Shown here piece by piece: positions 11,631 through 23,290 of a stretch of 64,000 nucleotides of DNA (position 1 is its first letter; each line of letters starts with the position of its first letter). Under the pieces are notes generated by a model. The model searched no databases. It had not been told where the DNA came from and worked only from the letters and a program-made list of their open reading frames with translations. The DNA is from Congeria kusceri (taxonomy: Eukaryota > Mollusca > Bivalvia > Myida > Dreissenidae): assembly GCA_027627225.1 (NCBI GenBank), contig CM051027.1:84011951-84075950 (forward strand). The letters are read 5' to 3'. The translations under genes and the position numbers were made by a program.

Positions 11631-12430
11631 AAGAGCTGTCAGAGGACAGCGCGCTTGACTATCCGAAGTATTTCAGTTGGTACACATTTTGGATAGTGGA
11701 AGTGGCATAAATTTGTTAAAATACAAAACTTTAAAGTAAAGCCTTGTATAATTTATTTTTGGAACAAAAACTTTAACCCTGATACTAAAGTTGATGACAA
11801 AGGTTAGTTCCAAGTGAATAACATATGTAGTTTTGAAATTACAAAACGATTAAATATATAAACTTTAACCAGAAAATCTATGTGAAAAAGGGGCATAACT
11901 CTGTATAAATACCAAACAGTTATGGGTAATGTTGCCCCTGATACTAGAGTTGATGACAAAGGTTAGTTCCAAGTTTAAGGTGAATAACTTAGTAAGTTTG
12001 TTGTAAGTTACCAAACTTTTGAATATAACTTTAAACAGAAAATCTAAGTAAAAACGGGGCATAACTCTGTCAAAATACAAAATAGAGTTATGGGTAATTT
12101 TGCTCCTGATACTGGAGTTGATGACAAAGGTTAGTTCCAAGTTTCAAGTGAATAACTTATGTAGTTTTGACGTTACAAAACTTTTGAATATAAACTTTAA
12201 CCAGAAAATCTAAGTGAAAAAGGGGCATAACTCTGTCAAAATACAAAACAGAGGAAAGTTGCCCCTGATACTGGAGTTGATCACAAAGGTATATTCCAAG
12301 TTTCAAGTGAATAACTTATGTGGTTTTGAAGTTACAAGACTTTTGAATGAAAACTTAAACATTTTCAGACACGGACACCAACGCGGGGGGTAGTATGATA
12401 GCTCACCTATTCTTTGAATAGTCGAGCTAA
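11631..12430 (+). mobile_element. Second Helentron-like element (short)
   Basis: The 5' end contains the hairpin GCTGTC-AGAG-GACAGC (about 11635-11650) and then TTGACTATCC. The 3' end contains GAATAGTCGA, an 8/10 inverse of it. The 3' terminus folds as AGCTC-AC-CTATTC, loop TTT, GAATAG-TC-GAGCT (about 12400-12428) and ends CTAA (12427-12430) plus an A run. The architecture is the same as at 1695-5914 but the sequence differs. The core is a ~160 bp repeat array. There is no coding capacity. Confidence 0.6.
11700..12360 (+). repeat. ~160 bp tandem repeat, about four units
   Basis: GTTGATGACAAAGGTTAGTTCC (or variants) recurs near 11790, 11949, 12117 and 12276, a spacing of 159-168 bp. Each unit has GGGGCATAACTCTGT and TTTAACCAGAAAATCTAAGT blocks. 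It forms the core of the short Helentron-like element. Confidence 0.85.
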
Positions 12431-13216
12431 AAAGGGAAAATAAACCTGGTGTTCCTGGTTCTATCTGGCCAATCATTGCACCCAGATGAGATCTTATGAT
12501 CATTCACAATGTTTAGTCAACACTGAATGAAAAGTAAATTCTCTATTGCGACTAAAAGCTAATTGTTGATGAATTGTGGATTTTTTTCACAAACAAGATG
12601 CAATAACTGAGACCTTATGGTCATACACAAACAGTGCAAGTTTGGTTAAGATTAGACAAAAAAACAGGAAGTCTCTTTTCTCCACATTGTTTAGTGTTGT
12701 CATTTTTTTCTCACAAACAAGGGGCCATAACTCTGGTGTTTGTACCACAATCTCGGTAAGTATTTTTAATTGCTTTAATTGCGTAACCGGTTTTACCAAT
12801 CAACCAGTTCAGTTAATAGTGTAAGTTAGGATTTGAATCGATTAAAAGTGAATCAAGCGAATCTTTCTACTCAAAATGGCTTCGCAGTGTGTATGTGGAT
12901 TGAAAACGGAACGTTTTAAGCTCAGTCAGCCAGCTCCAGTAGGCAATATCTTGAAAAATGTTTATCAGAATGAGTCTTATGATGCTTCTCCTATTTAAAT
13001 GGTGATGGGTAAGTGGCGATCTCATTGTCACAGCAGTTGAAAAATCGGACAAGGAACACAAGCATCATGTGAGTGCATAATTTTCTGAAAAATTGCTGTA
13101 ATCGTGGAAAAGAAATGATCATTGGCTAATTGTCAAGCAAGACGGACCAGAAATCAGGTTACCTTGTAGGATTTGCACTGAAAAAAAGTACAAACCATCT
13201 GGGCAAATTACTACTA
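12431..13216. other. Repeat-derived DNA, no gene seen
   Basis: A phrase TGGTCATACACAAAC...CAAGTTTGGT near 12619 recurs near 14256, and a CACAAACAAG-type phrase occurs twice (12585, 12712). These look like decayed tandem units of another element. No coding region is supported. Confidence 0.45.
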
Positions 13217-13999
13217 CAGTGAAACCTGTCCAAACCGAACCCTGTGAAAACCGAATCCCGGTCAAAACCGAATGGCTGTTTCTTTTTCCTCTTTGTTTTA
13301 TATACCAAAAAACCTGAATAAACCGAACCCTGTCCAAACCGAATACCGAACGATTTTATCACAAATTTGATCTCATTCTACCTTAAAAAACCTGAATAAA
13401 CCTGAATAAACCGAACCCTGTCCAAACCGAATGCCAAAAGATTTTATCACAATTTTGATCTCATACTACCAATTAGTGATCAGCCAGTCAGTGCATACGA
13501 CAATAACCAACTTGTGAAAAGCAGATTAGTCGATCGTGTTTTATGTTGAAATTCACATACTGTGTAAAATGTTATATGTTTCAGAACAGTGTAATTAATG
13601 TATACATAATTTTAGTAAATTCTGGTAATATTTCGATTGAAGTGATCTTTATAAGCCCATCGAGCTAAAATAAATATGTTTAAAAACTAATCGAAACAGT
13701 TAACGATTGATAATTTATTTAAACAGATGTAAATAAGTTGTGCGCTGAATACAGGAATTACTTTGATTGATAATTGGAATGTCGTTTTATGTGCAAATAT
13801 ACATTTTATTCGCAAATAATGAAAACAATAAACAATAATAAAAGTGTAAGCATTAATCTGTTGTTTTCTTATTATACACTCTAATTAACATATAAAATAG
13901 ATAATAAATTTAATAAAAAACCCTGGGTAAACCGAACACCTCTGAAAACCGAACGGTCGGCCCGGTCCCGACGCCCTTCAGTTTAGACAGGTTCTACTG
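13217..13999. mobile_element. pogo/Tigger-like MITE (Tc1/mariner superfamily)
   Basis: The left terminus is CAGTGAAACCTGTCCAAAC (from 13217). The right terminus, read inversely, is CAGTAGAACCTGTCTAAAC (to 13999). TA flanks both sides (13215-13216 and 14000-14001), the Tc1/mariner target duplication. Near each end there are repeated 'AAACCGAA' phrases (AAACCGAACCCTGT occurs three times on the left). The total is 783 bp with no transposase, so it is a non-autonomous element. The termini match the general pogo/Tigger pattern CAGT..AACCTGTC. Confidence 0.8.
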
Positions 14000-14001
14000 T
14001 A

Positions 14002-15145
14002 CTTTTCTAAGTAAATGTTATGTTTTTGATAGACCTACAGATTATTGTCTAAATTCAATTTATTCCATTTTCCAATATTAACGTGTTCATATATAACAAG
14101 CACGTAAAATACTCTTTTGATCTTGTATAAAACATGAAAATACTTTTTAAATTTCTCAAATACTCTCTAAAGCTGACGGACTGGGGATAAAATACCCTTT
14201 AACCAAAAATCAGGGGGTAAAATACCCTTTAGGCTAAAACCTTATCTGGAGCTCTGGTCATACACAAACTGTTCAAGTTTGGTCAAGATCGTATGATAAG
14301 TGAAATCTCTATCAATTCCAAACGCCCAAATGTTGTTGCTTTACAGATGACAGACGATGCAGGACAGTCAACCTATACCAATAGCTCACCGAGCAGGAAC
14401 ACGCTGTATACAGGGATTATCCTAGAGGGCGACATGGGCGAAATCGTCGCCCTATGGTGTCTGGCTTCGCCCTGTGATCTGATGAAAGCGAAATCAAAAT
14501 CGCCAAAAATTTTCAATACTAATGCTTACTCCTCTAATCTTATGCCCACTACTGTCATGGTTTATCTGATTGTGGAGGGGACGCTGCTACAATCATCCAT
14601 AATTGATCTGTAGACAGCGTGAGAAAGTTTGTTACACATCGCTGACCTCGCATTGTGTAAATCAATCAACCAATCGGCTAAGGTTATTCCAATTGCGGTC
14701 CCGACTTTGCTTACTTGTTTTTAAAGTAAATCTGTTATTAGCAAAGGCTGTCGGGAACCAAGAAAGCGAGTGCACACTGGGCGATATGATCAACCGGTTT
14801 ACACTAGAATTTACAGTCATTCAGAGTTATTATTAACGTTTTACGTACTGTAAAAGAACTTATATTCAGGCTATGAATATTTGCTGTTTTCATAATTGCG
14901 ATGATTGACCTCAGAACTGACAATTAATTTAAAATTAAAAAAAAAAGATACACTGATCAATTATTTTCCATTTCCGCAATTAACACAATTGTAACAAACA
15001 CCGCATGAGAAAAGTAACAGATAATCCAATTCCCATTTTGTAGTAAATGACGTCATCCAAACAAAAGCATTGAACAGCACGCGACACCATTACGTTATTT
15101 CATTCCCGTTTTTTCGTTCTGACGCCGACTAACGGCGGGAAAATT
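14002..15145. other. Intergenic, with a truncated Helentron 3' end
   Basis: CCTATACCAATAGCTCACCGAGCA near 14371-14396 copies the start of the terminal hairpin seen at 101-123 and then breaks off before the second arm. A TGACGTCA (CRE-like) site is at about 15047. Plus-strand ORFs at 14293-14613 and 14603-14836 have no recognisable domain. Confidence 0.4.
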
Positions 15146-15351
15146 ATGTTGCATGATTTCCATGTGCAGCTTGCTGACAACCAAGTGGTGTACAATACCG
15201 GTACTTGTCTACCGGAGCGATGTATAACATGTAGCGTTATTAGGAGAAATATCAAGGGCGTTAATAATTTACATTGTCACATTTACTCTTTATATGATGA
15301 CATTATTTTAAAGGAAACCAGTGACCGCCTTATGAAGTGTAAGTATCAATT
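15146..15351 (+). CDS. Exon-like ORF, function not recognised
   Basis: An ATG-initiated frame of about 65 codons runs to a strong-looking splice donor, AAGT|GTAAGTAT (around 15340-15350), and reaches a stop shortly after (15358). It encodes DFHVQLADNQVVYNTG and then IKGVNNLHCHIYSLYDD. The 'F.V.L.DN..VY..G ... IKGV' pattern faintly recalls the first strand of arrestin-domain (ARRDC) proteins, but this is weak and I do not assign a function. A CRE-like TGACGTCA lies ~100 bp upstream and the area is locally CpG-richer. No partner exon was found. It may equally be chance. Confidence 0.25.
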
Positions 15352-15358
15352 GTCATAA

Positions 15359-17284
15359 ACATAAACATGAGTGCTTGTTTTTTGATGATTGCAGATCGAG
15401 ATCGAAATATTGTTCCGGAATTTGATTGACAATTTTTTTAAGCATGGCCTCCGCTGTGGAAAAGGACGACTCAGGGCTTTCCCCAGACCATTTTGATTGA
15501 CCAATTTGCGCAATAGGCATGTATACACACACAAGTAACCTTATACCATATGCGCATCAGTGCGTATTATCAACCTAAAAAGTACATGCGCTTTGCTCAT
15601 CCCTTTCGTATTTGATAATATCCACACTTATTTATTTGATACAAAAAATAAACTGCGAAAAATCAGTCTGAAATATGTTAATATCAGATTGTAATCGGAA
15701 TAGCCTATCCAGTGTTACAGAGTTCTCGCTAGGATTTCAAAACATGGAGTCCAGGACTCCTTCCTATGAAAAGTTAGCGTCCCATTATCTAATCGTCAAA
15801 ACAGACCACTACCCCACCATCTTAAAAAACACAACTACAACAACAATACTTTGTGTCAAAAATCTTATTTAAACAAATTGTTTATTAACTACCCGCAATT
15901 AAACAATTAAATAATATTGGACTTAAATCATGAAAAAAGGAACAACTTAACTTCGCATAAATAAAATTATATTGCCTTATTTAAATTTGTAGCAATTTAT
16001 TAAAAACGCAGGTGTTAATAACACGCACATAACATAACACATACCTATCGGGAAAGTGTTACTAAAAACTTACACATTTACTAATTCAAATTTGATTGAG
16101 GGCATGATAAACTTTCTAGCGACGACACTCATTTGCATACGCGTTCTTATTGGCTGACGGGTTAGCAGTAGCTGACTCCGCCTGCGTATTGATTTTATCG
16201 ATAATTTACACACTGGTGCAGAAGGGGAATGTGTTTATTGCCGAGTAGGCGTTCTTTGTCTTGGCAAAAATGCGTACGCCTGAGAAAAGGGTTGCGTCCT
16301 AGAATCTAACACCGAGATTTATGGCTTCCTTTTCATAAAAGTATGCGTCCAAATACGCTGAATTACGCGTTAACGAGAACTCTGTTACTGTTGTAGTTTT
16401 GTAAACACAAGCTGTCTAAATCTTGTTTATGTACATGTATGCCAAGTAAACCACGTGTTTTCTACAAAACAGCGCCAAATGTCTGCTGACAACCACGGCG
16501 TCACGTTTCACGCATGGAAAGCGGGCGTGTATCGATCATGTGCTTTCCTAATACATATCTTTAACATTTGACACGCGTAGGCACGATGTGAACAAGGAAA
16601 TTTTCCCGCCATTTTTGCAAGTACAAAGCATGTATAATATAAATGTATTTTTATCAAGATCTTTACAATTCACCAATTATCTAGTCAGTACTATGTTCAA
16701 CAGATATAATGATTAAAACAGTGTTAAAACACTAAATGCATGCCCATGTGAACATTATTAATCGAGTAAAAAAGGCTCATCAGTAGATCGAGTGTAACCC
16801 AAAGATTTCAGAACGATGAGACTAGTGGAAATGTGATGCGCACTGGACATAAACATCCGGAAAAAATAATTACTTTCAGTTTTGCAACAACGATACTTTT
16901 GCTTTTAAAAGGCTAACGGTGATTTTTTGTTTATTTCATTTCGTTTAAACTTTTACAAAAAATTGAAAACGTCTTAGCCTTAATTTAAACTTTAAACTTA
17001 ACAGAGAACGTCATGGTTTGTACATGGTTGCATTTTGTTTAGCCTTAATTTTAATAGCTAAAACGCACCAGATAACGTCATTTGACACATGCCACAAACA
17101 AAAACAAATTTGTCATTTGACACATGCCGCAAAAAAAACTTATATGTATAAACTTAAAAGAGAACATCATGGTTTGTACATGGTTGCATTTTGTTGATGA
17201 TATATATTTTTGCGACACAATGAGAATTTCTTATTTGCCTTGTATTTTGTTTCTGTCACAAATGTAATGCAATAATTTAACACA
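15359..17284. other. Intergenic; one diverged ~45 bp direct repeat
   Basis: AGAGAACGTCATGGTTTGTA...TTGCATTTTGTT occurs at about 17002-17040 and again at 17157-17195. CATTTGACACATGCC also occurs twice between them. Otherwise I see AT-rich DNA without a supportable gene. Confidence 0.5.
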
Positions 17285-17484
17285 CACTAGCAAATGAGTT
17301 CAACTCAAGGGCGAATTGGTGGGTATAGTTAGTCAACTATTATTCAAAGCAAATAAGTCGGGAACCAAACAGTTTGTCTAAAAACACTAGCAAATGAGTT
17401 CAACTCAAGGGCGAATTGGTGGGTATAGTTAGTCAACTATTATTCAAAGCAAATAAGTCGGGAACCAAACAGTTTGTCTAAAAA
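17285..17484. repeat. Perfect 100 bp tandem duplication
   Basis: The segment beginning CACTAGCAAATGAGTTC at 17285 repeats from 17385 with no difference that I can find, then diverges. The identity indicates a recent event or an assembly duplication. Confidence 0.95.
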
Positions 17485-20420
17485 CAGTCATATTAGATAT
17501 GATCTATATGGCCTGCACCATCTGCGTCCCCCCTTTTAACAATGAACATTGAATGAAAGACGTATAGCATTGACTTAAGGGAGACACCCTATTGGGTAGA
17601 TGCAAATCGATTCAGGTTAATTGCTCATGCCATCATGGTCCTTTCACAATTAATTTGACAATAGATACACAACTTGTATATAAAACAGAAAGACATGTCA
17701 TCTATGTCTCATGTTTCAATTATTTAAAACATACATGAAAACGTAAGAATGACATTTATAGTTGGCAACACTGAATGGAATAAAACATATTTTACACATT
17801 ACCCCACCCATTACTCAAAGCTAGTTTAAAAAAATGTCCCACACTTTGTTTATTATTAAATTCAACGTAAGGTTCTTATGCGCGCAAAACGAACAATACA
17901 AACGTACCAAACAAGATCTTTACCCGTAGAAAGATAATGAATCGCCTCAATTGGGAATATTGGCTTCGTATCGAAAGATATCGAATAGCTTTTTCGCGTT
18001 TAAGAATCACAGAAATGAAACATCCACCATTTTGGATTATACGTCAGAAATTCGAATAATTTGATTGGTTGGCGACTAAGCGGGAACGCACTGGCAGAAA
18101 GGTGTAAAGTGCGGCTCACTTCTGTGAAATTGCTTTTCCCTGATTTTGGACTATTGTGAGATAAAGTTATTATTGATTTTAAAAAGCTTGTTTTTTGTTG
18201 TTGTTGTTGTTTAATAGTCCTATAAATCATTGTGCACAGTGTTTTTACTTATATTAATATCTAAATTAAATTTGATTGTGTCTCCTTGCTAGATAAGATA
18301 TTTAAACGTTAAATAATAAATGAATTAAATAGCTAGGTTTTACTGTTGTATGTATCTTAATAATTCCCTATCGCTGAACCATATAACAGTTATAAGCCAT
18401 GATTAATGCATTGATAAAAGTTTTATCATCTTACTCAGGCGCATACACTGTACACATGAGCGTAAAATACGAAGTAACAACAGGCACAAATATAAGAAAT
18501 AAATCACATATACCATTAAACGGATTCCTAGCCGTTATTAGGCATATTTTGTTTCCAACAAAAATTTTCAGACTTACTAGAATGCTCGCAAAACCATTTT
18601 AATTTAAGTCGAATATATAAAATACATTTTCCATACAATATTGGAATTAAACAAGAATTTCGGTGAATAACGGGAATGCTCCACCAAATGTCAATTGAAA
18701 GGAGTCAAATGAGAAATGTTAAGTTCTTTTTTAAAACTTAAACGAAAATACCCAATTTCAAAATCAATGGGCGAAAACTCCATGATAAAATCATCAGTCA
18801 AGAACGAATAACTTGCACATGCCTCTTGGTAGGGATGCCGCCAATAAAGTTTCGTTGAATTCGAGTTCATGAGAACTAGCGTTTATAATCAACGGGCAAT
18901 ATCTCCCTGAAAAATCATACTGGCACAACCTGAAAAAATACGCATGCACGCCTTCATTGCAGGAATGTGGTATATTAAGTTTATTTGATTTCGAGTCAGT
19001 AATTCCTGAGATCTCGCGCGGAAACTAAACACCGGACGGACGGAGGGACGCGCGGACAGAAAGAAAGACGGACACAAACGGCGATATGTTCAACCTGATG
19101 GCATGTCGTACACAAATTGAAATGTTATTTTTCGGTAAAAGGAAATGTATTATATGAACGTAGATTTGATCTAATAATCTGTAACAGGTTGAATACATGA
19201 TATAAGTTCCGATGTTTATCACCAATTCTGTTCAGTTGATGTAAATGTTTTTTGTTTTTGTTTTTTTAAATTACCATATTGTTAATGAATATTATAACAT
19301 AAATAATGCATATTATAGTTTTCCTATTTAAAGTAAAAAACAACAACGTTTATAAGCATCCCCTCGCTCAGTATATTAGTTGAAGTATCTCGTATACATG
19401 TACATACTAAGAATACTCGTTTACGATACTATAATTAATGTATACATTTGCACATTTGTAATAGATAAGTGAAATTACTATTAATAATTATACATAACTT
19501 ATGTCATAGTTTATTAATTACATTATAGATAGAAACTGAAATAAATAATTATGGTCAGTATAGTTAGTTGTTATCGTATATTTTGCATTTCAGGTTAAAT
19601 AATAAATAAAATAAAGGAACTAATTAATACAGCACCCAATATCATAGATGTTAACACGTATTGTTCATGTTTTTGCCATGTACACCAGTGAATTTTTGCA
19701 GAATTATACCAACAGCTTTTAGGAAAACCTAAATAGATTTAGTAAATAAGTGAAGATATAAATATGTCCTCGTCACTGAATAAACATGCATTTTTTGAGA
19801 GCATAGTAAAATATACTTGGGAAGTTTTGTTTAATATTATGAGTTAACAATTGATAACCGACTCGATATAAGTCTGAAAACTGAAGACAATTTGTGCTCA
19901 CCGACTCGATGTATTTCTGTGTGAAATACAATGATTTATGTTGACAAAACGGTGAAATACTAAATATCTAAACAGTCGTTGTAATGTTACAAAAAAAACT
20001 ATTCATAGAACAGCCACATACTGGAGGAATTTAATGAATTTAAGAAATTTACTTAAGTTTTCGCTAAAGAGCTGTAATAATACGGGCCCAGGTCAGTCGA
20101 AATGCATTTTTTATGCGAAAACTGTCAAATATGCATCACTAATGTATTGTATAGTTTAGGTCTACACAACAATTGTATTATCCGCATAAAACATATGCAA
20201 AATAACTTCGTCAAACTATGCGAACATTTTAGCCACAGTTAGTTCCCTTATTATATTATTCAAAGTCGATAACACAATTGAAACATAATTGCTATCTTGA
20301 TTTTTTTTGTTAAACGAAACATCACGGACAATATACATAATAGACATATAACGTTATATTATATGCAAGCACTAACACAGTCAGGCGTTACATGCTATAG
20401 AAATCATATGACCACCTTAC
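17485..20420. other. Mostly featureless; possible repeat fragment near 18.66-19.08 kb
   Basis: At 18660-19080 a segment ends in a GGACGGACGGAGGGACG-type run like those seen before the 3' ends of the Helentron-like elements. I infer a mobile-element fragment but see no ends. A (TTG)n microsatellite sits at about 18192-18210. No coding region is supported. Confidence 0.35.
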
Positions 20421-20458
20421 CTAAACCACGACCAGTTCAAAGCCTCTTCTTCAGCCAT
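20421..20458 (-). CDS. Possible short first coding exon of an unidentified gene
   Basis: On the minus strand an ATG in good context (GAAAATGGC, ATG at 20458-20456) opens MAEEEALNWSWF. It runs into a consensus donor TTTAG|GTAAGG (GT at 20420-20419), leaving phase 2. About 50-70 bp upstream is CCCGGAAG, an ETS-type site common in promoters. The gene would run leftwards. No second exon was found with confidence in the preceding 6 kb, so the remainder may be far away or the signal fortuitous. Confidence 0.3.
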
Positions 20459-20894
20459 TTTCTTCACTGAAAAGTCAGTGATTGCAGAGACTTTGAGTCA
20501 TGAGCGCCCTTTCTTCCGGGTTTATGCAATATACGAGATGCAAAATCTGCATACTTATGAGTAAATGATGCTACATCACGAAATGAAAACATAAGATGGA
20601 CTCAAAATATTTCTCCACGTTGGCCAACATTCACTTGCTTTAAAATCAAGGAAAATATATGTAATAATAACGAAAAGGGTATTTTTGAAAATGCACAATA
20701 AGTGCACTTGCTGTAAATCTAGATCTGATGCATTTCAAGGCCACAAGTCTATTTACACAGGCAATACTTTTACTTTCCTCTCATATAGATGCAAATTCTT
20801 TGGGAAATATTGCACTAGGGCCAATCAAAACAGTTCTCTGTTCGCCGCTGTAACATTCTTTACCGACAAGAAAGTTGAACGAAGTTCGTGTTTA

Positions 20895-21225
20895 AAAAGA
20901 AACGCAGTTTTAATTCGTGCAAATAACAATGATCCGCATGCCATTATCTTCTACTGGTATTTGATCTAGTTCAAGAAAATCGTCTTAGTCCGTTTTAAGC
21001 AAACATTCTTGCCATTTGGCTGTAGACGCATTAAACTTCAATCGACATCATTTACAAATTGAAATGTACTGCAAGGGTGGCATTTGGACCGAAAGAAAGG
21101 ATTACATGGACTGGCAATAGGAAGCAGATGTGTTCGCGAGCGACAAAAATGCAAAACAAGTGGGAGATAATTTGTATGACGTATGACGGTACGATACTTA
21201 AAACAAATAATCAAAGCATCATTTA
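20895..21225 (+). repeat. P-block module, first tandem copy
   Basis: This is a direct repeat of about 331 bp with 21226-21557. It contains GGACCGAAAGAAAGGATTAC and GACGTATGACGGTACGATAC. Related copies are at 46081-46330 and 54000-54180. It ends ...AATCAAAGCATC, which already includes the first bases of the LINE insertion that follows copy 2. Confidence 0.85.
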
Positions 21226-21545
21226 AAAAAAGAAACGCAGTTTTAATTCGTGCAAATAACAATGATCCGCATGCCATTATCTTCTGCTGGTATTTTGATC
21301 TAGTTCAAGAAAATTGTCTTAGTCCGTTTTAACCAAACATTCTTGCCATTTGGCTGTAGACGCATTAAACTTCAATCGACATCATTTACAAATTGAATGT
21401 ACTGCAAGGATGGCATTTGGACCGAAAGAAAGGATTACATGGACTGGCAATTGGAAGCAGATGTGTTCGCGAGCGACAAAAAATGCAATACAAGTGGGAA
21501 ATAATTCTTAGGACGTATGACGGTACGATACTTAAAACGAATAAT
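21226..21545 (+). repeat. P-block module, second tandem copy, with LINE target site
   Basis: Nearly identical to 20895-21225. It ends with AAAACGAATAAT (21534-21545), which reappears at 26296-26307, so this is the left copy of a target-site duplication. Confidence 0.85.
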
Positions 21546-21840
21546 CAAAGCATCCACGCAAGATTAGGTTTTGGCTGCTGTTCCCTAAATAACGATTTAT
21601 TCCGTAAATCACTTGTAGACAGTCCTCTGTGCTCATGTGGAGACATTGAAACTGCAAATTATTTCCTGCTACATTGTAAAAACTACGATCTTCTTCGACA
21701 CAATTTACTTTGAGATGCCCCATGTCCACTTACAACCAACAACTTGCTGTTCAGGTGTGAATACCTCACACCGGAGCAAAACAAATCGCTAATTCTAAGT
21801 ATCCAACGCTATATCGTGTTGTCAAAACGATTTGCATAAT
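21546..21840 (+). pseudogene. C-terminal fragment of a second LINE ORF2
   Basis: The first frame gives HARLGFGCCSLNNDLFRKS and then CSCGDIETANYFLLHCKNYD, followed after a frameshift (about 21713) by FRCEYLTPEQNKSLILSIQR and a terminal SKRFA. The CxCG...E...H/FLL.C pattern is the cysteine-rich C-terminus of a jockey/L2-like mollusc LINE. The family differs from the element downstream. It sits at the 5' end of the insertion, suggesting either a chimeric reverse transcript or a pre-existing fragment. Confidence 0.6.
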
Positions 21841-21969
21841 ACCTGGCAACCACCCACAAAATGCGATGCCGTGGTGTGTCCTTATCCCTGTTTTGAAAGA
21901 ACTTATTCCTTCTCCGCAATACTTTCTTTTGCACAAAGTCTGACTTCCTGCCCTGCTACTCCGTATTTT

Positions 21970-22435
21970 TGGCCTTACTGATGATGAACATGAAACAATC
22001 GATGAAACAAGGGTGAAATTTGTTTCTGGTGTATATAATGTTGCCTATCCAAATGATTCCTTTCAAGACGACACCATTATGGATATTAGAAGAATAGGCA
22101 AATACAGTTTGAACACTCCCCAAATGGTTCTGGTGAAATTTAAATCATTTGATACCAAGGCGGAATTGTTTAAGATACGCGATCGTCTGCGTGTCAAAGG
22201 CATTCGAATAGCTAGCGAACTTACTCAGTATCAACGCTCGAAGGTCAGAGAACTGCATCAGCGTGGTATAAATGCTTACTTTATGAACGGTATTCTCTAT
22301 CAAAGACAAAATTCTGTGGAAAATAGATTAACTTTACAAGCTAGGCGAAGGGTTAAACGGAGCGAAATTAGCACAAATGCACAACAAGCCACAGTTGCCA
22401 GCAACAACGGCGACACGCCTGCACATGTGGACTAG
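21970..22435 (+). pseudogene. LINE ORF1 protein, RRM and C-terminal domain, 5'-incomplete
   Basis: The frame is open from just after a stop near 21946, through LRIFGLTDDEHETIDETRV, then DIRRIGKYS, MVLVKFKSFDTKAELFKIRD, LRVKGIRIASELTQYQRSKV and RGINAYFMNGILY. This is the typical 'RIGK...VKF...K..L......LKGKGI.I.EDLT' signature of L1-type/transposase_22 ORF1 RNA-binding proteins, which chaperone the element's RNA. The upstream coiled-coil half is missing. It ends about 40 bp before ORF2. Confidence 0.7.
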
Positions 22436-22474
22436 GATTGTGGCCAAGGCCCGCTATGTTCACATATTTCTATA

Positions 22475-23290
22475 TTGTCATGGAATGTTGCAGGACTGAG
22501 ATCCAAATTTGTTGATCCATTATTTCTTACATATCTATTGCAATTTGATATTTTAGTATTGCTAGAAACACGGGAAACAGATGACGATATAATTAAACAG
22601 ACTAGCGAATTATCAAATTATATGTGGTTTTGTTCGCCATCTAAAATTTATGGGCGCGGTGGTAGAAATTTGGAGGGTGTTTTTGTTGGTATAAAAAACT
22701 GCTATAGTTGTTTCCTAACTCGCGTATTTTGTTACTTTGAAGCAGGGTTGGTTTTTAATATTGATGAACAACTGTTAAATACCTCTAAAGATATACTATT
22801 AGTAGCAACATATATACCTCCTGATGCCTCACCTGCATATGAAGGGTGTAATATCAAGGGTATTGCGATTATTGAAAACCAATTTTGTACTATAAATTAC
22901 GCGGAATACCATATTATGTTGGCTGGTGATTTGAATGCCAGAACAGGAATAGAAAATGATTTTATTGATACTAATACAAATTTGCCAATTTTTAATGATC
23001 TAGAAGAACTACTTTTGGCAGATTCTCGTATGAGTAATCGCATGTCATGCGATTCCGATGTAAATAGCTACATGGACGAAATTTGTTGAATTTATGTAAA
23101 GTGTATGAATTTTATGTTTTAAATGGTCGCTGTGGGGCAGATAAAGATAAAGGAAATTACACATATGTAAGCTCCAACGGTTGTAATGTCATAGATTACT
23201 TTGTTGGTAGTCCTGAAATATTCGACATTGTGCAAGATATGTTTGTTGATGATGAAAGTTCATCTGACCATTTACCTACTGTGTTAAAAC
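22475..23290 (+). pseudogene. LINE ORF2 apurinic-like endonuclease domain
   Basis: The N-terminal motif SWNVAGLRSKF begins near 22478. It is followed by the catalytic glutamate in LLETRE, VATYIPPDASP, and the Asp/Asn pair in LAGDLNARTG (around 22920-22945). A frameshift at about 23085 moves into the next frame, which gives NVIDYFVGSPEIF and the C-terminal SSDHLPTVL box with the catalytic Asp-His. These are the standard motifs of the APE-type endonuclease that nicks the target for target-primed reverse transcription. There is no ATG immediately before SWNV in frame. Confidence 0.8.

Noticed and set aside
18000..18230. Gln-rich 76-residue ORF
   Set aside because: Derived from a (TTG)n microsatellite, with no further support.
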